IMG/VR virus record: IMGVR_UViG_3300047317_000774
Span: 1-29,371 of that record
Reading direction: 5' to 3' (one strand)
DNA: 29,371 bases
From: a virus
Part shown: piece after piece, positions 6,443 to 13,253 of the stretch
Numbering within the stretch: the first letter of the stretch is position 1
Layout of the letters: every line of letters begins with the position of its first letter
The notes under the pieces: generated by a model
The model's database searches: none
Seen by the model: only the letters and a program-made list of their open reading frames with translations
What the model was told of the DNA's origin: nothing
Program-made: the position numbers and the translations under genes

Positions 6443-6662
6443 GGGCGGCCACCTTGTTGGGTAATCCGTCGATCAACTCACTGAGCTGCTGCGTCAGTCG
6501 TTCGTTCTCGGCCAACAGCTCCAGCGCCACCTCCTCCACAGTCTTTTCGCCGAGGAAGTCCTGAAGAGCCTCAGTGTTACGTTTCCAGTTCGCGCAATCT
6601 GCGCGGTATGAAGCTGCCTCAGCCCAGAGCAATTTCTGGAGTTTTTGTTTATCGATGTTCAT
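6435..6662 (-). CDS. Small coiled-coil phage protein
   Basis: A 75-residue protein, almost wholly helical: a helix with Trp residues (LQKLLWAEAASYRADCANWKRN) and then a long leucine-rich coil (VEEVALELLAENERLTQQLSELI). It probably dimerises. Its ATG overlaps the stop of the replication gene upstream by ATGA (6659-6662) and its end overlaps ninB. No catalytic motif. Function unknown. Confidence 0.75.
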   Translation of the reverse strand: MNIDKQKLQKLLWAEAASYRADCANWKRNTEALQDFLGEKTVEEVALELLAENERLTQQLSELIDGLPNKVAAHG

Positions 6663-7456
6663 TGAGCAGCGCTCCCTGCTTTCAGTTGTTCGGCCTGCCG
6701 AATCAGCAGCGCCCGGCGATCAGCAAGCTCGTTGGCTGCCCAAATTCGCAGTTCTGTTTTTTCCTCGTCCGATGCCTTGCGCATCGCCAGCATCGAGCCC
6801 TTCACCGCGGCGAGCTTCTCTCGCAGTTTTGGGGAAGGCCGCGCGACCTCACCAGTGAGCAGCGCAACCACGGCCCGGCCGTCTTCAGTGACCGGCGCGA
6901 CACTCAAGTCGGCCAGGTACTGCTGAGCGCGCTCCTGTGGGATTCGCTGCATTTGCAAGGCCTTGGTGATTGCCTGCGTGCGGCGATTGGCGTCGAAGCC
7001 GACAGACACATGCCAGTTCACCTCCTTGCCATCCTCACGCGCTTGCCCTATCAGACGCTCGTAAGCGCTGTTGAACGCCATGCGCGCACCGACCTTGTCG
7101 CCGGCGTCGAGGACAGGTTTCGCTGCTGCCAGTGCGAGCTGGATTTCGTCGGTCAGCACCACGGTTTCGAATTCGTCGTTGGTCGTCATCGCAATCGCCC
7201 ATGCCTCGTCCTTGCCCGGTCGGCCGTCGGCGGCCTGCACTCGCTGGAGAATGTCGGCCATGGCAAGCTTGCCCTTCACTTCGAAGCGGCAGGCCTTCAG
7301 CGCAGCTTTCACGGCAGCCACCGAGTAAGCGCAGAGGTCTTCAGCCATCATCGCCGCGGTGCCTGGGTTCATTTCCTGACCCATGGCCTCGGCGGTGGCG
7401 CAGATCGCAGCAGCGAGGCTGGCAACCTGGTGATCGTTCATTTCAAATGTATTCAT
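6659..7456 (-). CDS. Phage protein in the replication P (helicase loader) position
   Basis: A 265-residue soluble protein starting MNTFEMNDHQVASLAAAI. The ATG at 7456 has GGGAG upstream and begins 14 bases inside the end of the O-like gene; longer starts would read through low-complexity Pro/Arg sequence. The protein is largely helical and includes an ADILQRVQAADGRPGKDEAWAIA segment that recurs in Pseudomonas phage relatives I remember. There is no Walker A motif, so it is not an ATPase loader of the DnaC type. Lambda P, which recruits host DnaB, also lacks one and occupies the same place. Role inferred from position. Confidence 0.75.
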   Translation of the reverse strand: MNTFEMNDHQVASLAAAICATAEAMGQEMNPGTAAMMAEDLCAYSVAAVKAALKACRFEVKGKLAMADILQRVQAADGRPGKDEAWAIAMTTNDEFETVVLTDEIQLALAAAKPVLDAGDKVGARMAFNSAYERLIGQAREDGKEVNWHVSVGFDANRRTQAITKALQMQRIPQERAQQYLADLSVAPVTEDGRAVVALLTGEVARPSPKLREKLAAVKGSMLAMRKASDEEKTELRIWAANELADRRALLIRQAEQLKAGSAAQ

Positions 7457-8384
7457 TGCGCTCTCCCGCTTGGCGCTTGGCCAAGACCATTTGCGCGGCC
7501 TGCTCGGCGGCGGAGACATTCGCTTCAGTGCGCTCCATCTGGCGTGCGGTCGTCCCGTTGATGCGCTGACCAGTCACCCACTGGGTGTGGTAGCTCTCGG
7601 CATTGGCCAGCAGTTCGTTGAGGCTGTGGCACTTGCGCAGGACGCCGGCGTCGCTGGTCTTCAGGTAGTGAGCGGCGACGTGGTGGGCGACATCGGCGCC
7701 GAGCCGGTCGACCAGTTGGCCGAGCTGACCGCCGACCTTGGCGTTCCACACCGGCCAAGCACCGTGGTAGCGCTTGCGGTAGGCCATGGCGTAGTTCGCC
7801 CAGACTTTGAAGGTTTTGCAGGACTGGTCTTTTGGGCCCGGCATGTCAGCGGGAATCTCAACCCGTGGCGTATCGGTGCGATCAACCACCAGCACCAAGT
7901 TGCGGGACTGAGCCGGCACAACCTCGGCGGAAGCCGGGGGTGCAATTGGTTCAATGACCGGTTCATTGACTGGTTCATTGACTGGTTCAGAAGAGTGACT
8001 GGTTCTGGGTGCAGCTCCTGCACTACCCCCTAGTGCAGGAGATTCACTAGGGGGTGAACCTGCTGCACCACCCTGGTGAATCTGCTGCACTACCCCTGGT
8101 GCAGGAGGTGCACCACCATCAAGGGTCAGGAAGTAAACGTTCGACGAGTTGCCCTTCGGCCCACCCTTCCTAATTTCCTTGCGCAGTAGCCCTGACTCAC
8201 ACAGCGCGGTGATGTGGTTCATAACGGAACGCTTGCTAATCTCGCACTGATCGGCGATGTGTTGGTAGGACGGCCAGCACTCCCCCATATCGCTGGCATT
8301 GTCTGCGAGTTTGATGAGTACCAGCTTGCGCAGGGGATTGCCGACGCGAAGTTTCATTGCGGCAACCATCAGGCCCATGCTCAT
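7443..8384 (-). CDS. O-like replication initiator with N-terminal winged helix
   Basis: This 313-residue protein probably binds the phage origin. Residues 8-75 form a winged helix (LRKLVLIKLADNASDMGECWPSYQHIADQCEISKRSVMNHITALCESGLL), as in other phage initiators. Residues 90-150 are a low-complexity Gly/Ala/Pro/Ser linker with tandem EPVN repeats. The C-terminal part (180-313) carries KTFKVWANYAMAYRKRYHGAWP and a helical tail that may contact the helicase loader. The DNA encoding the linker holds two sets of iterons (7944-8112), exactly where lambda O contains its origin. It overlaps the upstream regulator by ATGA (8381-8384). Start at 8384 follows from this coupling. Confidence 0.85.
   Translation of the reverse strand: MSMGLMVAAMKLRVGNPLRKLVLIKLADNASDMGECWPSYQHIADQCEISKRSVMNHITALCESGLLRKEIRKGGPKGNSSNVYFLTLDGGAPPAPGVVQQIHQGGAAGSPPSESPALGGSAGAAPRTSHSSEPVNEPVNEPVIEPIAPPASAEVVPAQSRNLVLVVDRTDTPRVEIPADMPGPKDQSCKTFKVWANYAMAYRKRYHGAWPVWNAKVGGQLGQLVDRLGADVAHHVAAHYLKTSDAGVLRKCHSLNELLANAESYHTQWVTGQRINGTTARQMERTEANVSAAEQAAQMVLAKRQAGERNEYI
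7944..8112. other. Candidate replication origin (iterons inside the O-like gene)
   Basis: Two repeat families lie in the linker-coding part of the initiator. On the left are 12-bp units TTGACTGGTTCA: two exact copies (7966-7977, 7978-7989), one variant (7954-7965) and partial copies at 7944-7953 and 7996-8005. On the right, read on the minus strand, are about five imperfect 20-24-base units of the type GTGCAGCAG-TTCACCAGGGG between 8112 and 8007. The arrangement parallels lambda ori inside O. No long AT-rich unwinding tract was seen beside it. Confidence 0.65.
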
Positions 8385-9181
8385 GCCGCACCACGCAGTG
8401 CTTTGTCGTGAGTGAACAAGCCGTCCCAGTTTTTCTTCATCGGCAGTGCGCCGGCCAGGTACAGGTCATACAGGCGCACGGCACCCTTCTTGAGTAGGAC
8501 TGGCGTGAAGGAAACGAACGGCTCTTTGCCGTGGGGAGTGACTTCGTGCTGATGCTCGGTCATGTACTTGTCGCGGGCGTAGGACGCCACACGGAAACGC
8601 AGGCCGGATTTGCTCTCGTTGTAGAGCCAGCTGCGGCCCTCGAGGAATTTGCCCACCTGCATGACGTTGACCCCATTGAGGCCCTTGCAGAATTGGGTGT
8701 GGGTCATCCCCTCCTTGAACAGGTTCTCCATGGAGTGGATTTTCGAGGCTTGGGCTTCGACTTGGGCGGTGAGCAACAAGCGGGCCTTTTCAGACTCCAT
8801 GGCAATCTGAAGGATTTGAATGGTGGAGAGCTCAGGCACTTCCAGCGCATTGATCTTGGCGACCACGTTGCGGCGGACCGCTTTTGACTCTCGCATGGAG
8901 ACCCGCAGGCACTGATCCTTGGTGAGCATCAGGCCGTCTGATGCCGGGCCGCGCTGATTCCTTACTACGAAAGTTTCGTAGTATTCGCCGTCCAGTTCAT
9001 CGCGGCACCGCGCGGTGAAATCATTGCGACGAACTTCGCTTTCGCCAAATTCCTTGCGCGCCGCGTTGACCAGGTCGAGCAAGTCGAAGCTGCTCATTTT
9101 GTCACGCGACACGTTTTCAGCGTTGCCAAATTGTGTCGCGACACTGTTGGGGGTATTGCTTGAGATGGGTTGGCTATGCAT
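8381..9181 (-). CDS. Antirepressor-like regulator (Rha/KilAC type)
   Basis: The 266-residue protein looks like a two-domain phage regulator. The N-terminal half has RRNDFTARCRDELDGEYYETFVV and LMLTKDQCLRVSMRESKAVRRNVVAKINALE, like DNA-binding halves of phage Rha or antirepressor proteins. A helical linker follows, then a C-terminal part (FKEGMTHTQFCKGLNGVNVMQVGKFLEGRSWLYNE, then VTPHGKEP and KKGAVRLYDLY) resembling the KilAC/ANT domain. The ATG at 9181 is chosen for GAGG seven bases upstream; an ATG at 9097 would leave the double palindrome 9101-9144 outside the coding part. It lies between the cII-position gene and the initiator and may antagonise CI or tune lytic genes. Confidence 0.7.
   Translation of the reverse strand: MHSQPISSNTPNSVATQFGNAENVSRDKMSSFDLLDLVNAARKEFGESEVRRNDFTARCRDELDGEYYETFVVRNQRGPASDGLMLTKDQCLRVSMRESKAVRRNVVAKINALEVPELSTIQILQIAMESEKARLLLTAQVEAQASKIHSMENLFKEGMTHTQFCKGLNGVNVMQVGKFLEGRSWLYNESKSGLRFRVASYARDKYMTEHQHEVTPHGKEPFVSFTPVLLKKGAVRLYDLYLAGALPMKKNWDGLFTHDKALRGAA
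8963..8983. repeat. 21-bp perfect palindrome inside the regulator gene
   Basis: TACTACGAAA, one base, then TTTCGTAGTA is a perfect inverted repeat with a one-base centre. It encodes YYETFVV of the antirepressor-like protein. As RNA it would make a very tight hairpin; as DNA it could be a dimer binding site. Confidence 0.6.
9101..9144. repeat. Bipartite palindrome, copy B (5' part of the regulator gene)
   Basis: The perfect palindrome GTGTCGCGACAC (9133-9144) and the near copy GTCACGCGACAC (9101-9112) share the spacing of the pair upstream of acb2. Read in the same sense the two loci share 18 identical bases at one end and 12 at the other with a diverged middle. Here it is inside the coding frame if translation starts at 9181, or just before the ATG if it starts at 9097. 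Confidence 0.6.
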
Positions 9182-9209
9182 AATCGGCCTCATCAAGTGT
9201 TAATGAATT

Positions 9210-9235
9210 AGCCGGGGCGCAATCCCGGCTTTTTT
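9210..9235 (+). terminator. Rightward terminator within the leftward operon
   Basis: The stem AGCCGGG/CCCGGCT (9210-9216 and 9224-9230) with a 7-base loop is followed by TTTTT (9231-9235). The U-run is on the plus strand. No plus-strand gene lies just upstream, so it would end an antisense transcript. For leftward transcripts the hairpin is followed only by mixed sequence. Confidence 0.6.
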
Positions 9236-9246
9236 GTGCCCGGGAT

Positions 9247-9864
9247 TCAGGCAAGCTTCAAATTCGGTTTGTGTTTAGCAAGCAGGGTCTCGGCTTTACG
9301 TCCCAACTCCCCCGCCCGGGCCTCGACCTGACGGCATTGCTCGGCGAACGCCGGAAGATGCGGCAGGTCCTCTTCGCACATCACCTGGTCGTCAAATACT
9401 TCGCTGCCGGTATCGATCACGTCGCCCAGTGCGCGGATCAGCGCACCAAAGCTTTTATTGGCGCATTGGTCGCTCTGCATCTGGCGTGCGCCGGTCAAAC
9501 CGTGGCGGCCAGCCAACTCATTGATGCAGTTGTCGCGAAACTCAGGCTCCAGTGCATTCACCCAGGCCTCTTCCAGCCAAGACGGCATTTCCTGATCGCC
9601 CGAGAGCCAGCGCTGCACGCGCTTCAGCCATCGGCCGGTCGCTTTCACGAATTCACCCACGTCGTTAAGGCGCGCCAACTCATTGAAGTCAGGAACCTTC
9701 GATTCCTTGATCCTCTCCGCTGGAACTCGCAGATAGATCTCCCGGGCCAGCGATTGCGCGAAATCGTCCTGGCTCAAACTGGTTCGGGCGATCTGGTTTG
9801 CTGCGTGTGCTACCAGCACTTGGTCACGGGTTTGGGCGCTATGTCTTGGACTGGACGTTTCCAT
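9247..9864 (-). CDS. Phage protein in the cII position
   Basis: A 205-residue soluble helical protein encoded directly after cro. The N-terminal 40 residues (HAANQIARTSLSQDDFAQSLAREIYLRV) could include a DNA-binding helix pair; the middle has WLKRVQRWLSGDQEMPSWLEEAW; the C-terminus is ALIRALGDVIDTGSEVFDDQVMCEEDLPHLPAFAEQC followed by a coil. The combination of a phage-regulatory position and this C-terminal pattern reminds me of CII-like (CP76-type) regulators of Pseudomonas phages, but I cannot confirm the match. No membrane segment or cysteine cluster. A promoter of the CII-dependent type for cI was not identified. Confidence 0.7.
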   Translation of the reverse strand: METSSPRHSAQTRDQVLVAHAANQIARTSLSQDDFAQSLAREIYLRVPAERIKESKVPDFNELARLNDVGEFVKATGRWLKRVQRWLSGDQEMPSWLEEAWVNALEPEFRDNCINELAGRHGLTGARQMQSDQCANKSFGALIRALGDVIDTGSEVFDDQVMCEEDLPHLPAFAEQCRQVEARAGELGRKAETLLAKHKPNLKLA

Positions 9865-9914
9865 GGGAACTGCTCTCTTCTAATCTGGCTTCAACGGATT
9901 GGCGTGCGGGGGTG

Positions 9915-10121
9915 TCAGGCGGCGGTTCTCTGAACCGGCAACTGGCACGGAAAAGGACGAACCTCCTCCGCTGTCAACTTCCCGTCCTCGTGTTCGATGA
10001 CCAAGATTTCCCTGGCCGCCTTCAAGGCTTTGGAGATGGCTGGTGCGCTAACGCCAAGGCCCTTGGCGACAGCGGACTGACCAATTCGCTCGACCAGTTC
10101 TGGCAGTGGCGTCTTTTTCAT
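9915..10121 (-). CDS. cro: Cro-like repressor
   Basis: Cro is the small repressor that shuts off cI and favours lytic growth. The 68-residue protein has a compact helix-turn-helix (residues 8-38, LVERIGQSAVAKGLGVSAPAISKALKA) and then a short beta part (EILVIEHEDGKLTAEEVRPFP), which is the layout of lambda-type Cro proteins. It is divergent from cI across the operator region 10156-10219 and has GAGG eight bases before its ATG. The predicted pR promoter starts transcription about 25 bases upstream. A 50-base gap separates it from the next gene. Confidence 0.88.
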   Translation of the reverse strand: MKKTPLPELVERIGQSAVAKGLGVSAPAISKALKAAREILVIEHEDGKLTAEEVRPFPCQLPVQRTAA

Positions 10122-10152
10122 GTCGTTGCCTCAGCAAACTTTGTCAGACCAA

Positions 10153-10181
10153 ATATTAACCGCCGGTTAGCTTTCTAGCAA
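10153..10181 (-). promoter_or_regulatory. pR promoter of the lytic operon
   Basis: On the minus strand TTGCTA (10181-10176) and TAATAT (10158-10153) are separated by exactly 17 bases, close to the sigma-70 ideal. Operator O1 covers the -10 and the first half of O2 touches the -35, so bound repressor would block it. Confidence 0.85.
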
Positions 10182-10219
10182 CACCGGCGGTTGCCGCAAT
10201 AAAATTAACCAACGGTTAA
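10156..10219. promoter_or_regulatory. Immunity operators O1, O2, O3 between cro and cI
   Basis: Three related palindromes: TTAACCGCCGGTTAG (10156-10170), CAACACCGGCGGTTG (10179-10193, imperfect left half) and TTAACCAACGGTTAA (10205-10219). The consensus TTAACCGNCGGTTAA is the same as at 13254-13292. O1 and O2 lie on pR; O3 lies just before the cI start. A possible -10 for cI is TAAAAT at 10200-10205, with a poor -35, as expected of a promoter helped by its own repressor. Confidence 0.85.
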
Positions 10220-10228
10220 ATTTCACGG

Positions 10229-11095
10229 ATGAGCAAAAAGAAAGAGCTATCCCCGGAACTGAAAGCTGAGTGCGACGCCGCCAAGGCGCTTTTCGTATCG
10301 AAAAAGAACGCCCTCGGATTGACCCAGGCAAGTCTGGCTGCGGAGGCTGATATCTCGGCCGCTGCGGTAGCGATGTACCTGAACGGTACGAATCCTCTGA
10401 ACGCCAAGTTTGCGGCGGTTCTATCGCGCTTACTTGGCGTTCCAGTCGAGCGCTTCAGTAAGCGACTTGCGCGCGAGATCAGCGGGCTGACAAGTGTCGC
10501 CGAAGCGCCATCAAGCTCGGCGCTCTCAGCCGCTGAGATGGTTCGTCAGATGCTAGATAAGCAGGGTAAAGGACTTACAGACACTGCCAGACAAAGATTG
10601 ATGGCGGCAGCTGAGGCAGATGATGCTGGTGGCGCCATCGAGATTGACTACTACAGGCCAGGCGTTGTGGGTGACGAAGTGTGGATCGCACACTACGACA
10701 TTCGCGCTGCGATGGGTGGCGGCCAGATCCCGCACGACTATCCAGAGATGCTGCAGGATGTCCGAGTAAGCCCCCAGCATCTTCGCGAGATGGGTGTCGA
10801 GTTCAGAGAGCATTTTCATCTGAAAATGGTGACCGGTTGGGGTCAGTCAATGGCGCCGACGATAAAGCATCGCGACCCGCTGCTGGTCGACATCAGCATT
10901 CGTGAATTCGTGGGGGATGGGATCTATATGTTTTCGTGGGAAGGTCATCTCTACATCAAGCGCTTACAGTGGCTGGGCGATGAACAGATCAGGATGATTT
11001 CCGATAACGATCGACATCCACCGCAAACCATCCGGGCAGATGAGACATTCATTCAGGCGCGTGTGCTGCTAGTTTGGAATGCTCAATTGGTATGA
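10229..11095 (+). CDS. cI: CI-like repressor with S24 peptidase domain
   Basis: This is the lysogeny repressor. Residues 12-80 are a Xre-type helix-turn-helix (LGLTQASLAAEADISAAAVAMYLNG). The C-terminal half is a LexA/S24 peptidase fold with the catalytic Ser207 in GWGQSMAPT and Lys244 in HLYIKRL, so RecA-stimulated self-cleavage under SOS is expected. The only Ala-Gly dipeptide before it is Ala133-Gly134, further upstream than the usual cleavage site, so the cut point is uncertain. At 288 residues it is longer than lambda CI because of a longer linker. It is divergent from cro and should bind the palindromes at 10156-10219 and 13254-13292. Confidence 0.93.
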   Translation: MSKKKELSPELKAECDAAKALFVSKKNALGLTQASLAAEADISAAAVAMYLNGTNPLNAKFAAVLSRLLGVPVERFSKRLAREISGLTSVAEAPSSSALSAAEMVRQMLDKQGKGLTDTARQRLMAAAEADDAGGAIEIDYYRPGVVGDEVWIAHYDIRAAMGGGQIPHDYPEMLQDVRVSPQHLREMGVEFREHFHLKMVTGWGQSMAPTIKHRDPLLVDISIREFVGDGIYMFSWEGHLYIKRLQWLGDEQIRMISDNDRHPPQTIRADETFIQARVLLVWNAQLV

Positions 11096-11226
11096 AAGCA
11101 TACCGAACGAACCGAAAGAACGTTTACCCAAAAACGTTAGTTATATATCGATACACCCACAACACATAGTGAGCCACTCATTAAATTTGGCCTGCCATTT
11201 GGAAGGCTGCCTTAGGGGAATAGGAA
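11096..11226 (+). promoter_or_regulatory. Upstream region of the cI-linked cassette
   Basis: The gap is AT-rich. An inverted repeat AACGTT-TACCCAAA-AACGTT lies near 11120-11138, and a weak promoter-like pair is GTTTAC (11122-11127) and TATATC (11144-11149) with 16 bases between. No terminator is visible after cI, so the cassette can also be read from the cI promoter. Confidence 0.4.
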
Positions 11227-12120
11227 ATGGCCGAAGCAAACGTAGTTAGTCGCCCTAAAAAGCAAGAGTATTCGGAGGAGAAATTCATTGTATCGTACGA
11301 TGCCAAAGAGAGTGCACTAGCTCGACACGAGATAAACGCAAAAGATCTTGGCGAAGCGATTTTGGGCATGCACAACCTCATCGAGGAAACTGCTAGCATC
11401 ATCAGTAATGGTTCAGCTGACGTCACCTTGAAGGTAACGACGCCGGCCCAAGAGGGATCAGTAGAAGTTGTATTCGCACTTTTGGCAGATCCAGCGACCG
11501 CCCTAAAAGTATTGGGGATACTAGGCTTCGCAACTCCAGCAGCAGCATTTGTAGGTGGCTCGCTGATTGAGCTTGTTCAACAAATAAAAGGTAAGAAAAT
11601 CACCTCCGTTACTATTGAGGGTGATAGTGAGACCGCCGACATAATGACTGCTGATGGCGTGGTTAAAGCGGATAAAAGGATAGCCAAACTAATCACAAAC
11701 AGCAAAATACGTGATGCCTTACATAAGGTTATTCAAGCACCGCTCACCGGAAAAAAAGACGCTCAATTCAAAGTAAAAGGAAGCGAAGAGAAAACGGTGA
11801 TCTCTATTAAAGAGTCTGCCATTGATGACTTCTCACGCCTTCCAAAGGGCACGCTTGAAGAAATTTCTGTTGAAACTGAAATTGTCAGAGCCTCGTTTGC
11901 CCAAATCAACTTTGAGTCCGCGAAAGGTTGGAGAATTCGAAAACATGATGGTTCTGAATTTGCAGTCACAGTGAAGGATAAGAGCTTTCTTGACAAGGTT
12001 AATAGCAACCAAGCAACATTTCAAAAAGATGACAACTACAATATCACTATTGAAACTACGACCACCTCTAGGCCAACACGATCAACTATCGACCGTGCTA
12101 TAATAAAGGTTGAGGATTGA
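11227..12120 (+). CDS. Cassette gene 1: unassigned protein next to cI
   Basis: A 297-residue protein, AT-rich compared with the phage core. The N-terminal part (FIVSYDAKESALARHEINAKDLGEAILGMHNLIEE) has the pattern of a Tyr-Asp start, a His-x-Ile pair and an Asp-Leu-Gly helix. It is followed by a beta part with EGSVEVVF and a hydrophobic hinge at residues 81-120 (ALLADPATALKVLGILGFATPAAAFVGGSLIEL) that could enter a membrane. The second half is mixed beta strands and lysine-rich loops. The opening reminds me of DUF7946-like proteins, unverified. It heads a three-gene plus operon ending at a strong terminator, the place where phages keep genes expressed in the lysogen, such as exclusion or host-defence genes. 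Confidence 0.85.
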   Translation: MAEANVVSRPKKQEYSEEKFIVSYDAKESALARHEINAKDLGEAILGMHNLIEETASIISNGSADVTLKVTTPAQEGSVEVVFALLADPATALKVLGILGFATPAAAFVGGSLIELVQQIKGKKITSVTIEGDSETADIMTADGVVKADKRIAKLITNSKIRDALHKVIQAPLTGKKDAQFKVKGSEEKTVISIKESAIDDFSRLPKGTLEEISVETEIVRASFAQINFESAKGWRIRKHDGSEFAVTVKDKSFLDKVNSNQATFQKDDNYNITIETTTTSRPTRSTIDRAIIKVED

Positions 12121-12149
12121 TTTTCCTTTAATATTAACGGGGGTGATCA

Positions 12150-12407
12150 ATGTCCGCTTGGAGCCAGCACGATATAGCATTGGCGATGGTGTACCTGTTC
12201 ATGATAATGCTTACTCCATTCGCATTTCGAATAGGTCGCTTGTCGGTAAGGTATATTTACCACAAATACTTTTCCATTGAAGATATTTACGTGACCTACA
12301 AACGAAATGGCGTGGTTACCAGTCGTTTCAAAATACAGAGGAAAAAGGACGGGTCAATTCGGGAAATAGACCTCGGAGTTGGACAGCGGAGCGCGAGCCA
12401 TGAGTGA
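12150..12407 (+). CDS. Cassette gene 2: small membrane protein
   Basis: An 85-residue protein with one clear membrane segment (residues 8-28, IALAMVYLFMIMLTPFAFRIG) followed by a basic cytoplasmic part with paired strands (DIYVTYKRNGVVTSRFKIQRKKDGSIREIDLG). The start has GGGGG 7 bases upstream. It begins 29 bases after gene 1 and its stop lies inside the start of gene 3. It could anchor or gate the soluble partner. I do not recognise a family. Confidence 0.75.
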   Translation: MSAWSQHDIALAMVYLFMIMLTPFAFRIGRLSVRYIYHKYFSIEDIYVTYKRNGVVTSRFKIQRKKDGSIREIDLGVGQRSASHE

Positions 12408-12810
12408 CATCGAACGTCCTTCCTCCAATAGCCGCACGGGGCTAACCGCAACGATTACCGGTTTAATTGTTTCTGTTTCTGCGCTTTTTACTGCAGACTT
12501 ATCGCCCGAAGTTAAAACAATAGTACCTATTATCGCTGGAATCTTGAGCCCATTTATCGCAGCTGGAATTTACAGGCTCCAACGAAGAGTTGAGCAGGAC
12601 CCTAAATTGACAGATTTCCTTTCGGCATATGAGAGCGATTTGAAGTATCAAAAGAATGCTTTGAAAGACCAGAGTCTTTCTGCCGAAGCAAAGGCAGAGT
12701 TAGAGAAAAGATACTCAAATACTGTTTTAAAAATGTCGACGGCCCATCAGGACTTTAGAACCGCCGCACTCCAATTTGAAACAAAAGAGCTTCCTGAAGC
12801 TGGAGAGTGA
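12400..12810 (+). CDS. Cassette gene 3: two-helix membrane protein
   Basis: A 136-residue protein. The ATG at 12400 overlaps gene 2 by 8 bases, which supports this start over one 7 codons earlier. Two hydrophobic segments (residues 15-31 and 41-58) form a hairpin in the membrane. A long charged helix with coiled-coil character follows (residues 60-125, QRRVEQDPKLTDFLSAYESDLKYQKNALKDQ). This layout, a membrane hairpin plus a cytoplasmic coil, occurs in phage superinfection-exclusion and abortive-infection proteins, but I cannot show homology. The strong terminator at 12843-12866 follows 33 bases after the stop. Confidence 0.78.
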   Translation: MSDIERPSSNSRTGLTATITGLIVSVSALFTADLSPEVKTIVPIIAGILSPFIAAGIYRLQRRVEQDPKLTDFLSAYESDLKYQKNALKDQSLSAEAKAELEKRYSNTVLKMSTAHQDFRTAALQFETKELPEAGE

Positions 12811-12842
12811 CAATTCGGTCAGTAAGCCATAGGACTTCAAGT

Positions 12843-12866
12843 GCCCGCCAAATAGGCGGGCTTTTT
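12843..12866 (+). terminator. Terminator of the cI-linked cassette
   Basis: GCCCGCC (12843-12849), loop AAATA, GGCGGGC (12855-12861), then TTTTT (12862-12866). It is a strong rightward terminator that closes the lysogenic unit and insulates it from the leftward DUF1654 gene that ends 8 bases further on. Confidence 0.92.
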
Positions 12867-12873
12867 ATGCGCA

Positions 12874-13182
12874 TCAGAAAGGTGCCGACTCCTGCTCCGG
12901 TTCTACCATTTCTCCTGACCGATCTTTGTTTTCGATCGCTTCCCACCTCAGTGTTACCGACTCATCATCATTGAACGTCATGTCTATGCACTCAGTCTCT
13001 GACAGCAATCCCATCACCTCTTCCCACTCCCTTTCACCGTCCGTGTCCAGCCGATGGATCGTCACCCATCGCTGAATCTGCGCGACCGGGTGATTGATCA
13101 TCGACGACACCCTGAGCGATAGCCGCTCCAGGCCTGACATAGCAACTCTCTCAGGTTGATTTTGTTTTTTCGCCATCGCCAT
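12874..13182 (-). CDS. DUF1654 protein behind a LexA box
   Basis: The 102-residue protein fits DUF1654, a family found mainly in Pseudomonas and its phages. The core is LERLSLRVSSMINHPVAQIQRWVTIHRLDTDGEREWEEVMGLLSETECIDMTFNDDESVTLRWE. It reads as an alpha helix with the invariant-looking Pro-x-Ala-Gln and then a beta/alpha part ending in Leu-Arg-Trp. The acidic tail is not conserved in my memory of the family. Function is not established. The gene is divergent from the plus-strand early promoter, and a LexA-type box 18 bases upstream suggests induction by DNA damage. An RBS (AGGAG) lies 9 bases before the ATG at 13182; an ATG two codons later is also possible. Confidence 0.78.
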   Translation of the reverse strand: MAMAKKQNQPERVAMSGLERLSLRVSSMINHPVAQIQRWVTIHRLDTDGEREWEEVMGLLSETECIDMTFNDDESVTLRWEAIENKDRSGEMVEPEQESAPF

Positions 13183-13200
13183 CTACTTCGCTCCTGATAG

Positions 13201-13216
13201 CTGTACATCCATACAG
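13201..13216 (-). promoter_or_regulatory. LexA (SOS) box
   Basis: CTGTACATCCATACAG fits the CTGT-N8-ACAG consensus of LexA boxes in Pseudomonas and Escherichia. On the minus strand a promoter-like pair TTGGTT and TATGGA with 17 bases between places the box over the -10 region of the DUF1654 gene. Confidence 0.75.
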
Positions 13217-13253
13217 TAAAGCCAAAGGATAACCAAGTCTTCCGGAAATTAAA

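Noticed and set aside
6608-7561. 317-codon plus frame opposite the replication genes
   Set aside because: Shadow of the P-position gene; no RBS and no domain pattern.
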